A stretch of 40,760 bases of DNA from an uncultured Porphyromonadaceae bacterium (GCA_947575235.1 CANPMT010000023.1:1-40760); one strand, 5' to 3'; positions 6,422 to 15,390 are shown, numbered from the stretch's first letter. Numbers and translations are program-made. Notes: a model not told the origin generated them from the sequence alone.

Positions 6422-9208
6422 ATGAATGAAAACCGACTGTTTCTCCTCGATGCTTTCGCGCTGATTTTCCGCGCTTATTATGCTCTCATAAAGATGCCCC
6501 GTCTCACGCAGGGAGGCTTCAACACATCGGCCATCTTCGGCTTTGTCAACACTTTGGAAGAGATTATCCGCAAGGAGCACCCCTCGCATATGGCGGTATG
6601 CTTCGATCCGCAGGGTCCTACTTTCCGCAGTGAGGCCGACGCCTCCTATAAGGCCGACCGTGAGGCCATGCCTGAGGATATCAGGCTCTCTATCCCGATT
6701 ATCAAGGAGATTATACGGGCCTATAATATCCCTATCCTGCAGGTCGACGGCTTCGAGGCCGACGACGTTATCGGCACTATGGCGCGCCGCGCCGAGAAGG
6801 AGGGCTTCACCACCTATATGATGACCCCCGACAAGGATTTCGGCCAGCTCGTCAGTCCCTCTGTGCTGCAATATAAGCCGGCCTACCGCGGACAGGATTT
6901 CGAACTCCGTGGCGAGGAGGAGGTGTGCGCACGCTATGGCCTTCAGAAGACAAGCCAGGTGATTGACCTTCTCGCGCTGATGGGCGACAAGATCGACAAT
7001 ATCCCCGGCTGTCCGGGTGTGGGTGAGAAGACAGCCGTTAAACTGATTCAGGATTTCGGCAGCGTCGAGAATCTCCTTGCCAACACCGGCTCCCTTAAAG
7101 GTGCTCTCAAGAAGAAGATCGAGGAGAACGCGCAGCAGATACGCGACTCCTACTTCCTGGCAACTATCCGTACGGATGTCCCAATAGAGGAGGATCCGGC
7201 CGACCTCGTGCGTCGCCCCGAGGACCGCGACAAGCTCTTCGCCATCTTCAAGGAACTCGAATTCAAGAGCCTCGCCGACCGTGTGGCGAAGCGTATTGAT
7301 GCCGAGGCGCCGGCTAAAGCGGCTCCGGCTGAGTCCAAGCCGAAGGGGGAGGGTGGATTCCCTACATCTCTCTTCGATATGGATGATGACACTCCTGCCG
7401 ACACTGCCGCATCGGATGCCGTGGAGGTGGCGCCCGTGGCGTGGAGCATCGCGGAGTGCAAGAATGACGCCGACCGTCTCGCCGACCGTCTCGCCACCCT
7501 CGACTGCTGTGGAATATCCTTTGTGGCTGACGGCGAGAATGATATGACGGCGCAGATAAAGGGTGTCGCTGTGGCACTCTCTGAGAAGGAGGCCATCTTT
7601 GTGCCGGCTGCCTCTGAGGAGGGTATGGCTGTGGTGCTTGACACAATGGCCCGTCGCGACATAGTGAAGGTGACAGCCCGTTCAAAACGCGATTACGTGC
7701 TGGCACACCGTATGCGCACTGACGACGCTCCCGCGCTCGTGAATTATTCCGACGTGTCGCTGGCCCATTATCTGCTGCAGCCAGAGATGAGGCACTCCAT
7801 CGACACTCTCGCATCATTATATCTCGGCTATACCTCTCTGCCCGAACCGCAGATGACGGTGAAGAGGGGCTCGAAGACACCCCCTGCCTCGGTCGAGACC
7901 ATCGCCGCATGGGCCTGTGAGGAGGCGGCCATCGTGCTTCTGCTCCGTCCCCTCCTCCTGAAGGAGATTGAGAGCGAGGGTATGACGCGCCTGCTCGATG
8001 AGGTGGAGATTCCTTTGGCTGCCGTGCTTGCCGGAATGGAGATTACCGGCGTACGCATTGATGTGGAGGCCCTCAATGAGGCTGCCCATGATCTTGAGAA
8101 CCGTCTCTCGGGTCTTGAGCGCGACATCCACACCCTCGCAGGTGAGGAATTCAACGTCGGGTCGCCGGCCAAGGTGGGTGAGATTCTCTTCGATAAGCTG
8201 CAGCTTGATCCCAAGGCGAAGAAGACAAAGACCGGACAATATTCCACAAGCGAGGATATCCTGGAGAAGGTGGCCCACAAGAATCCTATCGTGGGTAAGA
8301 TATTGGAATACCGTCAGCTTAAGAAATTATTGACAACTTATCTCCTGGCTCTCCCCGCTGCCATCAATCCGGCTACGGGTAAGGTACACACTGTCTATAA
8401 CCAGACTGTCACCGCCACGGGGCGCATATCATCGTCGGCTCCCAATCTTCAGAACATACCTGTGCGTGAGGAGCAGGGACGCGAGATCCGCCGTGCGTTC
8501 ATCGCAGATGACGGCCATCTCTTCCTCTCGGCCGATTATTCCCAGATAGAACTGCGTCTTGTGGCTGATTTCGCCAACGACGACACTATGCTTGAGGCTT
8601 TCCGCAATGGCGATGATATACACGCCATCACGGCGGCCAAAATCTATCATAAACAGCGCGATGAGGTCTCTGCTGATGAGCGCCGCCATGCCAAGACGGC
8701 CAATTTCGGAATCCTTTACGGAATATCCGCCTTCGGCCTGGCCTCACGGTTGGGGATACCACGTGCTGAGGCGAAAGACCTTATCGACAATTACTTCGCC
8801 ACATTCCCCACCATACAGCGCTATATGCACGATGCCGTTGAGAGTGCCCGTGAGAACGGCTATGTCTCCACTGCCATGGGGCGTAAGCGCCGCCTGCCAG
8901 ACATCAACAGCAAGAATCCTGTGGTGAGGGGGTATGCCGAACGCAATGCCGTCAACGCCCCCATCCAGGGCGCGGCTGCCGACATTATAAAGGTGGCCAT
9001 GGTGGTGATTGACCGTAAATTGCGTGAAAAGGGATTGAAATCAAAGATGATAATGCAGGTTCACGATGAATTGAACTTTGATGTCGTGCCCTCTGAATTG
9101 CCTGAAGTGCAGAAGATTGTGGTCGAGAGCATGGAGCGGGCCTATGACGGCCGGGTCACACTTACCGCCTCATGCGGTGTGGCTGAGAACTGGCTCGACG
9201 CGCATTAA
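6422..9208 (+). CDS. polA: DNA polymerase I with degenerate 3'-5' exonuclease domain
   Basis: 928 residues, the usual Pol I length; fills gaps after Okazaki primer removal and in repair. The N-terminal 5'-nuclease (1-290) has D-G-F-E-A-D-D and the helix-hairpin-helix P-G-V-G-E-K-T-A. The polymerase domain is intact: motif A D-Y-S-Q-I-E-L-R, motif B K-T-A-N-F-G-I-L-Y-G, motif C Q-V-H-D-E-L. The middle domain (about 340-515) keeps the proofreading fold but has lost key residues: exo I has S-F-V-A-D-G (367-371 region) in place of D-x-E, and exo III reads W-A-C-E-E (497-501), with Trp and Glu where Klenow fragment has Tyr497 and Asp501. A linker at 292-340 is rich in Ala, Pro and Asp. The promoter is unclear: a TTAATTTG-like sequence lies at about 6388. 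Confidence 0.97.
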   Translation: MNENRLFLLDAFALIFRAYYALIKMPRLTQGGFNTSAIFGFVNTLEEIIRKEHPSHMAVCFDPQGPTFRSEADASYKADREAMPEDIRLSIPIIKEIIRAYNIPILQVDGFEADDVIGTMARRAEKEGFTTYMMTPDKDFGQLVSPSVLQYKPAYRGQDFELRGEEEVCARYGLQKTSQVIDLLALMGDKIDNIPGCPGVGEKTAVKLIQDFGSVENLLANTGSLKGALKKKIEENAQQIRDSYFLATIRTDVPIEEDPADLVRRPEDRDKLFAIFKELEFKSLADRVAKRIDAEAPAKAAPAESKPKGEGGFPTSLFDMDDDTPADTAASDAVEVAPVAWSIAECKNDADRLADRLATLDCCGISFVADGENDMTAQIKGVAVALSEKEAIFVPAASEEGMAVVLDTMARRDIVKVTARSKRDYVLAHRMRTDDAPALVNYSDVSLAHYLLQPEMRHSIDTLASLYLGYTSLPEPQMTVKRGSKTPPASVETIAAWACEEAAIVLLLRPLLLKEIESEGMTRLLDEVEIPLAAVLAGMEITGVRIDVEALNEAAHDLENRLSGLERDIHTLAGEEFNVGSPAKVGEILFDKLQLDPKAKKTKTGQYSTSEDILEKVAHKNPIVGKILEYRQLKKLLTTYLLALPAAINPATGKVHTVYNQTVTATGRISSSAPNLQNIPVREEQGREIRRAFIADDGHLFLSADYSQIELRLVADFANDDTMLEAFRNGDDIHAITAAKIYHKQRDEVSADERRHAKTANFGILYGISAFGLASRLGIPRAEAKDLIDNYFATFPTIQRYMHDAVESARENGYVSTAMGRKRRLPDINSKNPVVRGYAERNAVNAPIQGAAADIIKVAMVVIDRKLREKGLKSKMIMQVHDELNFDVVPSELPEVQKIVVESMERAYDGRVTLTASCGVAENWLDAH

Positions 9209-9252
9209 AAGGATAATGACAGATAACGCATTAAAAGGGTCATGACAGATAA
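9201..9252. repeat. 26-bp tandem duplication spanning two stop codons
   Basis: Two copies of a 26-bp unit beginning CGCATTAAAAGG and ending GACAGATAA lie at 9201-9226 and 9227-9252. The first contains the polA stop, the second the stop of the convergent glycosyltransferase gene. No hairpin terminator is visible between these genes. Confidence 0.8.
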
Positions 9253-10334
9253 AGAGGGTCGAGATGACGTATGAAATTCGGCCAGGAGAGGGTGTCGCGG
9301 AAAGTCGCTGACGCCCTCTCTCCCATTCTGCGGCGCAGGTCGGGGTCGGAGGCGAGCTTCCGCATTGCCTCGGCAAGCTGCGAGGCGTTGGCAGCCGATA
9401 TGAGGAATCCCTCGCGCCCGTCGGTGATATATTCCGGCTGGGCCCCGTTCGAGGAGCAGATCTGCGGACGTCCGCAACACATATATTCGATGTTGGCCAG
9501 TCCGAAAGCCTCCTCTGTCTGTGAGGGGAGCACCCCGAAATCGCATTCCTCTATCAGTTTGAGAGGGGTTGTGGAATGTTTGCGCCAGTCAATCATCTCC
9601 ATAACGCCGCGCTGCAGTGCGCGACGGCGTATCTTGTCGACGTAATCCGGCGTGCCGCTCCCGACTATCCGCATGCGTATGCGGCTCCCTTTCAGTTTCG
9701 AGAGGGCATCTATGATAGCCTCGAGACCCTTCCCCGGAGCAACGGGCCCGTGGAACATCGCCGTCACCGGACTTTTACCTGTGCGGTCGACAGGCTCCGC
9801 CGGGTTGATGTTCAGACTGTTATGTATCACATGAATCTTATCCTGCGAGAAGGGGAGCTCACGGTTGTGCCAGGTTGAGAGGAAACGGTCGCAGGCTAAT
9901 CTCGACACGAATATCATCGCGTCGAGATTACGGTATATCCTGCGGAAAAGCCATGAGTCGATACCCTTCTTCACTTTATGGCGGGTCATTATGACCTTCA
10001 CATCCTTACGCCCCGTGAGTTTTCGCGCCAACAGGGCGGTGAAGGCATTCCGGAAGCCATGGGCATGGAGCACCACCGACCCTACCGGCATACGCCTGAT
10101 CTCGCCCGCAAGCACACGGGCCGATCCGAAATCGAGCATACCCCATATGGGGGCATGCAGAAGCGCTATACCCTCCTGTTCAAACAGCGAGTCAACCGCC
10201 TTGGCGTCGCGGGTCAAGGCGGTGACGTGCCATCCGGCCTCCTTATAGTGCCGGCATATGTCGAGGGCATATCGTTCCACACCTCCCCAACGGTTGTCGG
10301 CAAGGATATGGATGAGGTTTCTCTCTACCTTCAT
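9240..10334 (-). CDS. glycosyltransferase, GT4-like (GT-B fold)
   Basis: 364 residues. The N-terminal half has W-G-G-V-E-R-Y-A-L-D, typical of acceptor-binding domains of GT4 enzymes. The C-terminal half has the donor-domain series H-G-P-V-A-P-G-K-G-L, R-I-V-G-S-G and the E-x7-E motif in E-E-A-F-G-L-A-N-I-E, followed by a Gly-rich loop and E-G-F-L-I. It probably transfers a sugar from a nucleotide donor to a lipid-linked or surface glycan. The acceptor is unknown, since no other glycan genes are nearby. It follows the alanine-dehydrogenase-like gene by 35 bp on the same strand. No membrane segment is obvious, so it is likely cytoplasmic or peripheral. Confidence 0.88.
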   Translation of the reverse strand: MKVERNLIHILADNRWGGVERYALDICRHYKEAGWHVTALTRDAKAVDSLFEQEGIALLHAPIWGMLDFGSARVLAGEIRRMPVGSVVLHAHGFRNAFTALLARKLTGRKDVKVIMTRHKVKKGIDSWLFRRIYRNLDAMIFVSRLACDRFLSTWHNRELPFSQDKIHVIHNSLNINPAEPVDRTGKSPVTAMFHGPVAPGKGLEAIIDALSKLKGSRIRMRIVGSGTPDYVDKIRRRALQRGVMEMIDWRKHSTTPLKLIEECDFGVLPSQTEEAFGLANIEYMCCGRPQICSSNGAQPEYITDGREGFLISAANASQLAEAMRKLASDPDLRRRMGERASATFRDTLSWPNFIRHLDPLYLS

Positions 10335-10369
10335 TGGCTGCTCTGAAGTGAGGAGTTGTTGTGTTGGGG

Positions 10370-11479
10370 TCAGTTGGAGGGTGAGGTCATTACTTTGATG
10401 TCGACACTCGGAAGCGACAGATAGGAGGCCACAAGTTTGTCGACAAGTTTGCCTCGGTAGGTTATCAGACCCTCCTGCACACCGGGAGTGTTAATCACCA
10501 TATTCTCGGGTCCACCCTTGATAAGCATCTCGTTGAAGAAATTCACGAGCACGTTCGAGAGGGCCATGGCCACTGTGCGGGGCACCGAGAGTGAGGGCTG
10601 TGTCTCCTTGAAATCAAGCACGTAGACCGATTCCTTGAGGGCAACCGACAGATTCTTAGGGAATTCGAAGGGATTGGTGCACTCGCCGATAATGATTACA
10701 TCGGCACTCTTCACCTTATTGAAGAGCACACGCGGATGAATGGCTGCCGTGTTGAGATAGTCGCCGCAATACTGGCGGGCCATCTGCAGAGCCGATATGT
10801 CGTTGTTCATCAGCGTTACGTATGCTCCGGCGGCCATAGCGGCCTTGGCGGCCGAATAGGCCTTTATGCCGTCGCCTATCACAATCACCTCGCAGGGGTT
10901 CAGACCGGCCACACTGGCCAGGAGCACACCCTTTCCGCCACCTACATATGACAGGAATTCCTGTGCGTAGATGATTGCCGCGCGTCCGTCAATCTCATCC
11001 ACGATATTGGCAAACACCGGCTCGTCATTATGGCTCAGCATATTGTCGAGACAGCCTAATGTGATGCGCATCTCAAGAGCCGCCTTGATGGTGTGTATGT
11101 CAAACATCCCGTCACCCATCATGGAATATACCGACGCACCCTTGCGCATCTTCTTGATATCCTTGGCATGAAGCGGCTGATATGAGAGAACCACATCCGC
11201 TTTCAGAGCCTCGTCGCGGGTCACGATCTCCACGCCGAACTCAGAATAAGCCTTGTCGGGGAAACTGATGTCGGTGGCGGCTCCCTCCTCCATGATGATG
11301 TTATATCCGGCAGAGGTGAGCAGGCCGCAGCCCTCGGGGGTGAGCAATATGCGGGTCTCGTCGGTGTTTGAATAATTGGCCACCAGTCCTATTCTGATGG
11401 GCTTCTCCTGCTTGTCGCTCACTGCCCGTTCCGGCTGTGGCTCAATGTCGATTGTGGTTTTAATCTCCTTATCATTCAT
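10370..11479 (-). CDS. alanine dehydrogenase/PNT-family protein, probably not a classical alanine dehydrogenase
   Basis: 369 residues. The overall fold is clear: an N-terminal catalytic-type domain with Arg43 in E-T-R-I-L-L-T-P-E-G, a nucleotide-binding segment I-G-D-G-I-K-A (201-207), and the C-terminal P-R-T-V-A-M-A-L-S-N with the Y-R-G-K-L-V-D-K tail. Residues known in alanine dehydrogenase are missing: the pyruvate-binding Lys of V-K-E-P-L is replaced (L-S-Y-Q-P-L, Tyr100), the active-site His region reads M-M-G-D-G-M, and the segment with the catalytic Asp reads D-F-K-E-T-Q. The third Gly of the dinucleotide loop is also changed. So it may be a pseudo-enzyme or have another substrate; function is not assigned. 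An extra about 28-residue polar N-terminus is present. It has its own promoter inside the end of aroK. Confidence 0.85.
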   Translation of the reverse strand: MNDKEIKTTIDIEPQPERAVSDKQEKPIRIGLVANYSNTDETRILLTPEGCGLLTSAGYNIIMEEGAATDISFPDKAYSEFGVEIVTRDEALKADVVLSYQPLHAKDIKKMRKGASVYSMMGDGMFDIHTIKAALEMRITLGCLDNMLSHNDEPVFANIVDEIDGRAAIIYAQEFLSYVGGGKGVLLASVAGLNPCEVIVIGDGIKAYSAAKAAMAAGAYVTLMNNDISALQMARQYCGDYLNTAAIHPRVLFNKVKSADVIIIGECTNPFEFPKNLSVALKESVYVLDFKETQPSLSVPRTVAMALSNVLVNFFNEMLIKGGPENMVINTPGVQEGLITYRGKLVDKLVASYLSLPSVDIKVMTSPSN

Positions 11480-11506
11480 GGAAGTAGGGTATATGAAGTG
11501 GTTCTT

Positions 11507-11522
11507 ACCACGTAGATGTGGT
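11507..11522. other. small hairpin in the 5' leader of the 10370-11479 gene
   Basis: ACCAC (11507-11511) and GTGGT (11518-11522) form a 5-bp stem around a 6-nt loop, about 30 nt upstream of the ATG at 11479 and within the predicted transcript leader. It is not followed by a T-run, so it is not a terminator. Confidence 0.4.
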
Positions 11523-11531
11523 TATGTATCG

Positions 11532-11563
11532 CAAAATTACGTTAATCTTGCGAAAAAACCAAA
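11532..11563 (-). promoter_or_regulatory. promoter with -7 and -33 elements
   Basis: Minus-strand TAATTTTG at 11539-11532 and TTTG at 11563-11560 are separated by 20 nt, matching the Bacteroidota spacing. It overlaps the 3' end of aroK (stop at 11537-11539) and drives the alanine-dehydrogenase-like gene, giving a leader of about 50 nt. Confidence 0.75.
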
Positions 11564-12073
11564 TATGAAGTCGGCTATATTGCGGTCTATCTGACGGCGG
11601 TCTTCAAGCGAGTCACCCTGCCATTCATGCTGCGCCTGCGAATAATAGGGTGTACGGCGGTTGAGCTGCTCGGTTATTATGGCGCGTATCTCCTCATCGC
11701 TGCGTCCGGCAAGGAGCGGACGTTTCTCCCGTTTGCGCACAAGGCGGCTGAAGAGGCATTCCTCGGTGGCTTTGAGCCAGAGGGTGATGCCGCAGCTGTT
11801 CATATGGCTCATGTTGTCGAAGAAGCAGGGGGTGCCTCCGCCGCACGACACTATGCAGTCGGTCAGCCCGCTCACCTCGTGTAGTGCCTCGCGTTCGATA
11901 CGCCTGAATCCATCCTCACCCTCTGAGGCGAAAATCTCCTTTACTGTGGCGTGTTGACGCTCCTCTATATAATCGTCGAGGTCGATAAACCTCAATCCTG
12001 TCTTTTCCGAGAGGGCGCGGCCGAAAGTTGTCTTGCCGCAACCCATGTATCCTATTATGAATAGTGGTTTCAT
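11537..12073 (-). CDS. aroK: shikimate kinase
   Basis: 178 residues from the ATG at 12073. An in-frame ATG at 12214 would add 47 residues that overlap the upstream gene and is rejected. It phosphorylates shikimate at the 3-OH with ATP in aromatic amino acid synthesis. It shows Walker A G-Y-M-G-C-G-K-T-T (8-16), the substrate-binding D-L-D-D-Y-I-E-E (31-38), R-R-I-E-R-E-A, S-C-G-G-G-T-P and the LID-type K-R-E-K-R-P-L-L. The gap to the DUF2723 gene upstream is 23 bp, so cotranscription is likely. Confidence 0.95.
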   Translation of the reverse strand: MKPLFIIGYMGCGKTTFGRALSEKTGLRFIDLDDYIEERQHATVKEIFASEGEDGFRRIEREALHEVSGLTDCIVSCGGGTPCFFDNMSHMNSCGITLWLKATEECLFSRLVRKREKRPLLAGRSDEEIRAIITEQLNRRTPYYSQAQHEWQGDSLEDRRQIDRNIADFIFGFFARLT

Positions 12074-12096
12074 ACTTATTGATATATGTTTCTTTG

Positions 12097-15000
12097 TCAG
12101 TGGGGTTTCGAGCCCTCCTCGCGCATCTTCGTCACCTCTGATAATTTGCGGCGCGTGTCGGGCGAGAGTGCATGCCGGCGTTCTGCCGGGAGCGACCGCC
12201 AGTAGGGCACCCATTCCAGCCCTTGTATCCGCATACGGGTCAGCATCCCTTCGGCTCTCCTCTCCAGACCCTTCTCATTGAGCGAGTCTGCAAGTATCCT
12301 GTACAGTCGGGAAGCCTCGCGCCCCTCGTGGAAAGTGCTGTCGGCCACGGTGAATGAACCGAGACTTACCTGAGGATTATAAAGGGAGTCAACAGCCATA
12401 TCCACAATACCCTTGACCTTCGCGGCCTCTTCCCGACCCTGCTCCGGATTCTCCATAAGCGCGGTGGCCACTCTCAGCAATGCTCCTCGCTGGCGCCGCC
12501 ATTGGTCGGCCAATACGGGGTCGATGTAGTGGGGCTTCCGGTTCACCATCCTGAAGGCGTCCGTTATCACCCCGGGAGTCTTCTGAAGCATATTGCGGTA
12601 GGCTGCATCATCCATGAAGGGGGCATACATGTCGGCAAACGCCGTTACCCGGGTCTTACCCTTCAGTATGCTGTGGAAATCGGCCGGGAGATGGCTCATG
12701 AAATAAAGTGGGCGCGGCGAGGGGGAGTCAAGATTGGTGGCCAGGATGTCGAGAAGCATCAGGTCGCGGAAAGAGATCCGTTTTGAGGCGCCTGCCATCT
12801 CCTTCAGGTCAATCGTGAGTGTGTCGCCGGGGAGCGGCCTCGCGATAAACCCGCGGCTGTGGCGCAGCACCGGTTCACCCTCACGTCCGGCGTAGAGATT
12901 TCTGAGCACCTCCCTGAGGGGGATGGGGGTAGGGTCGGCATCGTCGGCCACTTTGGTGAAGGCATACGCCCCGTAGGCTATGTCGGCCGCTGAGGCCGTG
13001 AGCCGTAGTCCACGGTCACCCTGCTTCATGAGATTCACGACATATTCGGGTGTGGAGAGGTAGGATATATCCACGATTGTGGTGCTCTGCCCCTCACGTT
13101 CCATCTCTGAGGCATACCAGAGAGGGAAGGAGAAATTGTCGCCATAAGTGAATATTATACCGTCGGGCATACACCTCATCATGGCAGTGGCGAAAGCGCG
13201 CGTCTCCATCCTTCCGCTCCGGTCATGGTCGGGGAGGTTCGCGGCTGTCATTATAAATATCGGTGCGAGCGCGGCTGCCGTGGCCGTTATCTTGGCCGGA
13301 AGGGGTCGCCGCGTCAGCCGCCACACACCCTTAGCCACACCTGCCACACCGAATCCTATCCAGATGCAGAAGGCCATGTACGAACCTAAGAAGGCATAGT
13401 CGCGTTCGCGTGGTTCTCCCGGCGATTGGTTTAGGTAGACCACAATCGCCAATCCGGTCATCAGGAAGAACATTGTTATGATTGCCATTGTGCGTCGTCC
13501 GGCTCTTCCCCCGCAGCAGAGAAATATCATTCCGGCCACGCCGAGAAGAAAGGGTATACCGTAATATATGTGGCGACCCGGATTATCGGCCGAGGCATAT
13601 GCCGGGAGAAGGTCCTGACGCCCCACCATGAGAGTATCCACGGCGGGTATTCCGGTTATGAAATTTCCATGGTCAATCTCACCGGTAGAGGGTATGTCGT
13701 TCTGCCGCCCGATGAAATTCCAGAGGAGATAGCGCACATACATATAATATACCTGATAGGAGAGGAGCATCTGCAGGTTCTGCAGATAAGTGGGGCGGTA
13801 GGAGGTAGTGCGGTGGCGTTCCCCGTCCCTACCCATCCTGGCTACATGATTCCCGGCAGAATCAACAGCTTCCGACACCTCGACCTCAGTCATGTTTGAG
13901 GTGTTCATACCTGTCCACGACTCGTAGCTGTCGAGCATACGCGGCGACTGGGAGGTGATTCGCGGAAACCACATGTCGAGCTCGGGGGTGGTGATGCGTG
14001 AGAAGGTATAGTCGGTCAGCATATATCCGTGGCCGGTCTCCGCTATGCGGCTGTTATGGAGTGAATCGGAGTGAGTCAGCATTCCGCTGCGGTGATACAG
14101 ACGTCCGCCGCGTAGAGCGGCTCCACGCAAGGGATGGCCCTGTTTCAGTGCGTAACGTGTATACACGGGACGGTCGCTCCCCTCAGGATAGGTCTCCTTG
14201 AAAATAGGTCGGCTGAAGGGTGTCGCTCCGTAAATCAAGGGAGTCGACCCATACTGTTCACGGGCTATGTAGCGTTGCAAGGCGAATATATTGTCAGGCG
14301 CTCCCACATTTAGTGGAGGAGCGGCCGAGGCCCTTACCATCACCAGTGCGAATGAGAAATATCCGGCTATGAGGAGCATCCCCATCCACCAGAGTGTCAC
14401 ACCGCGTGCGCTCATGCGCTGCAGCAGCCATCCCGCACCCGCAGCTATAGCTATAAGGAGCAGAATCAGAGCTATGGGGCCGGAATTGTAGGGGAGACCC
14501 CATCGGTCGACAGTCAGCAGTTCAAGTGCTCCGGCAAGTGCGGGGAGACCGGGCATGACGACGGCTAAAATCACCCCTACTGCCACAAATGAGAGGAGCA
14601 CAGCCATCCAGGCACCGGAGCGGCGGCCTCCCACCGGATGTGTGCGGAACACGTATATGAGCCCTAACACCGGAATCACCAGCAGGTTGAGCTGATGCAC
14701 ACCTAAGGAGAGTCCGGTGATATAGGCAATCAATATCAGGAGGCGGTAACGCTTGGCAGTGTCGTGACAGAAAGCCCATTTCAGCATTATCCATATCACG
14801 AGGGCCGTAAGGAAAGCCGAGAAGGCATACACCTCCGCCTCTACAGCGGAATACCATGCCGAGTCGCAAGCGGCGAAGCTGCAGCCACCCGCCACAGATG
14901 CCGCCACGGCTATGAGAGGGGGCACCTTTATAGTGTGCGGATTGCGTAGCCATGCCGTGAAAATGAGGAGCATGAATATGATGCGCGCTGTCAGTGCCGA

Positions 15001-15285
15001 GGCGGCCGCCATGAAGAGGGCGCTGCAGATGTTGATCACATAGGCATGATGCTCCGGACTGAAAGGGAGTGTGGCCACTCTCATGGCCAGCATCCATATG
15101 GGATTGCCGGGTGAGTGGCCCACCTCAAGCAGGGAGGCTCCGATCACATACTCCGGGCAGTCCCAGTAAGACACGGATGAATCGGCCGTGATGCAATATA
15201 GCACGGCTGCGAATAAAAACACAATAAACGAACTGATGTTTATCGGCTGTATGAAGGTGCGGATGTCAGGAATCTGTCTCATCAT
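12097..15285 (-). CDS. DUF2723 polytopic membrane protein
   Basis: 1062 residues from the first of two adjacent ATGs (15285 and 15282). An upstream in-frame ATG (15378) is rejected because it precedes the promoter. The N-terminal about 600 residues carry ten or more membrane segments, with D-C-P-E-Y-V and G-H-S-P-G-N-P in the first loop. These resemble protein O-mannosyltransferase-like (GT-C) enzymes, and the signature Y-L-N-Q-S-P-G-E-P-R-E-R-D-Y-A-F is a hallmark of DUF2723. The C-terminal about 400 residues are soluble. Function by family resemblance is a lipid-linked-sugar-dependent glycosyltransferase, which is unproven. Followed by aroK after 23 bp. Confidence 0.88.
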   Translation of the reverse strand: MMRQIPDIRTFIQPINISSFIVFLFAAVLYCITADSSVSYWDCPEYVIGASLLEVGHSPGNPIWMLAMRVATLPFSPEHHAYVINICSALFMAAASALTARIIFMLLIFTAWLRNPHTIKVPPLIAVAASVAGGCSFAACDSAWYSAVEAEVYAFSAFLTALVIWIMLKWAFCHDTAKRYRLLILIAYITGLSLGVHQLNLLVIPVLGLIYVFRTHPVGGRRSGAWMAVLLSFVAVGVILAVVMPGLPALAGALELLTVDRWGLPYNSGPIALILLLIAIAAGAGWLLQRMSARGVTLWWMGMLLIAGYFSFALVMVRASAAPPLNVGAPDNIFALQRYIAREQYGSTPLIYGATPFSRPIFKETYPEGSDRPVYTRYALKQGHPLRGAALRGGRLYHRSGMLTHSDSLHNSRIAETGHGYMLTDYTFSRITTPELDMWFPRITSQSPRMLDSYESWTGMNTSNMTEVEVSEAVDSAGNHVARMGRDGERHRTTSYRPTYLQNLQMLLSYQVYYMYVRYLLWNFIGRQNDIPSTGEIDHGNFITGIPAVDTLMVGRQDLLPAYASADNPGRHIYYGIPFLLGVAGMIFLCCGGRAGRRTMAIITMFFLMTGLAIVVYLNQSPGEPRERDYAFLGSYMAFCIWIGFGVAGVAKGVWRLTRRPLPAKITATAAALAPIFIMTAANLPDHDRSGRMETRAFATAMMRCMPDGIIFTYGDNFSFPLWYASEMEREGQSTTIVDISYLSTPEYVVNLMKQGDRGLRLTASAADIAYGAYAFTKVADDADPTPIPLREVLRNLYAGREGEPVLRHSRGFIARPLPGDTLTIDLKEMAGASKRISFRDLMLLDILATNLDSPSPRPLYFMSHLPADFHSILKGKTRVTAFADMYAPFMDDAAYRNMLQKTPGVITDAFRMVNRKPHYIDPVLADQWRRQRGALLRVATALMENPEQGREEAAKVKGIVDMAVDSLYNPQVSLGSFTVADSTFHEGREASRLYRILADSLNEKGLERRAEGMLTRMRIQGLEWVPYWRSLPAERRHALSPDTRRKLSEVTKMREEGSKPH

Positions 15286-15291
15286 CAGATG

Positions 15292-15299
15292 CAAAATTA
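15292..15299 (-). promoter_or_regulatory. -7 box of the DUF2723-aroK operon
   Basis: Minus-strand TAATTTTG ends 6 nt before the ATG at 15285, so the transcript would start almost at the start codon. A -33 TTTG at the ideal place is not found; TTTCG at about 15325 is the nearest resemblance. Confidence 0.6.
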
Positions 15300-15349
15300 C
15301 AAAAAAAGGTAGAGTTGTAAAAGCGAAAGGTGATAAAGATGGGTAGGTA

Positions 15350-15390
15350 TAAAAAAAGCGGAGAGGAACAGTCACCACGACTCCTCCTCC
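15350..15390 (-). terminator. rho-independent terminator of the small unit
   Basis: On the minus strand AGTC pairs with GACT around a GTGGT loop, extended by GGAG-AGG with CCT-CTCC (a bulge and possible wobble), and is followed by GC and seven T. The stop codon of the 31-codon ORF (15374-15372) lies inside the hairpin. Confidence 0.6.

Noticed and set aside
12074..12214. 47-residue extension of shikimate kinase
   Set aside because: Overlaps the DUF2723 gene and precedes the canonical kinase start; translation is unlike the family.
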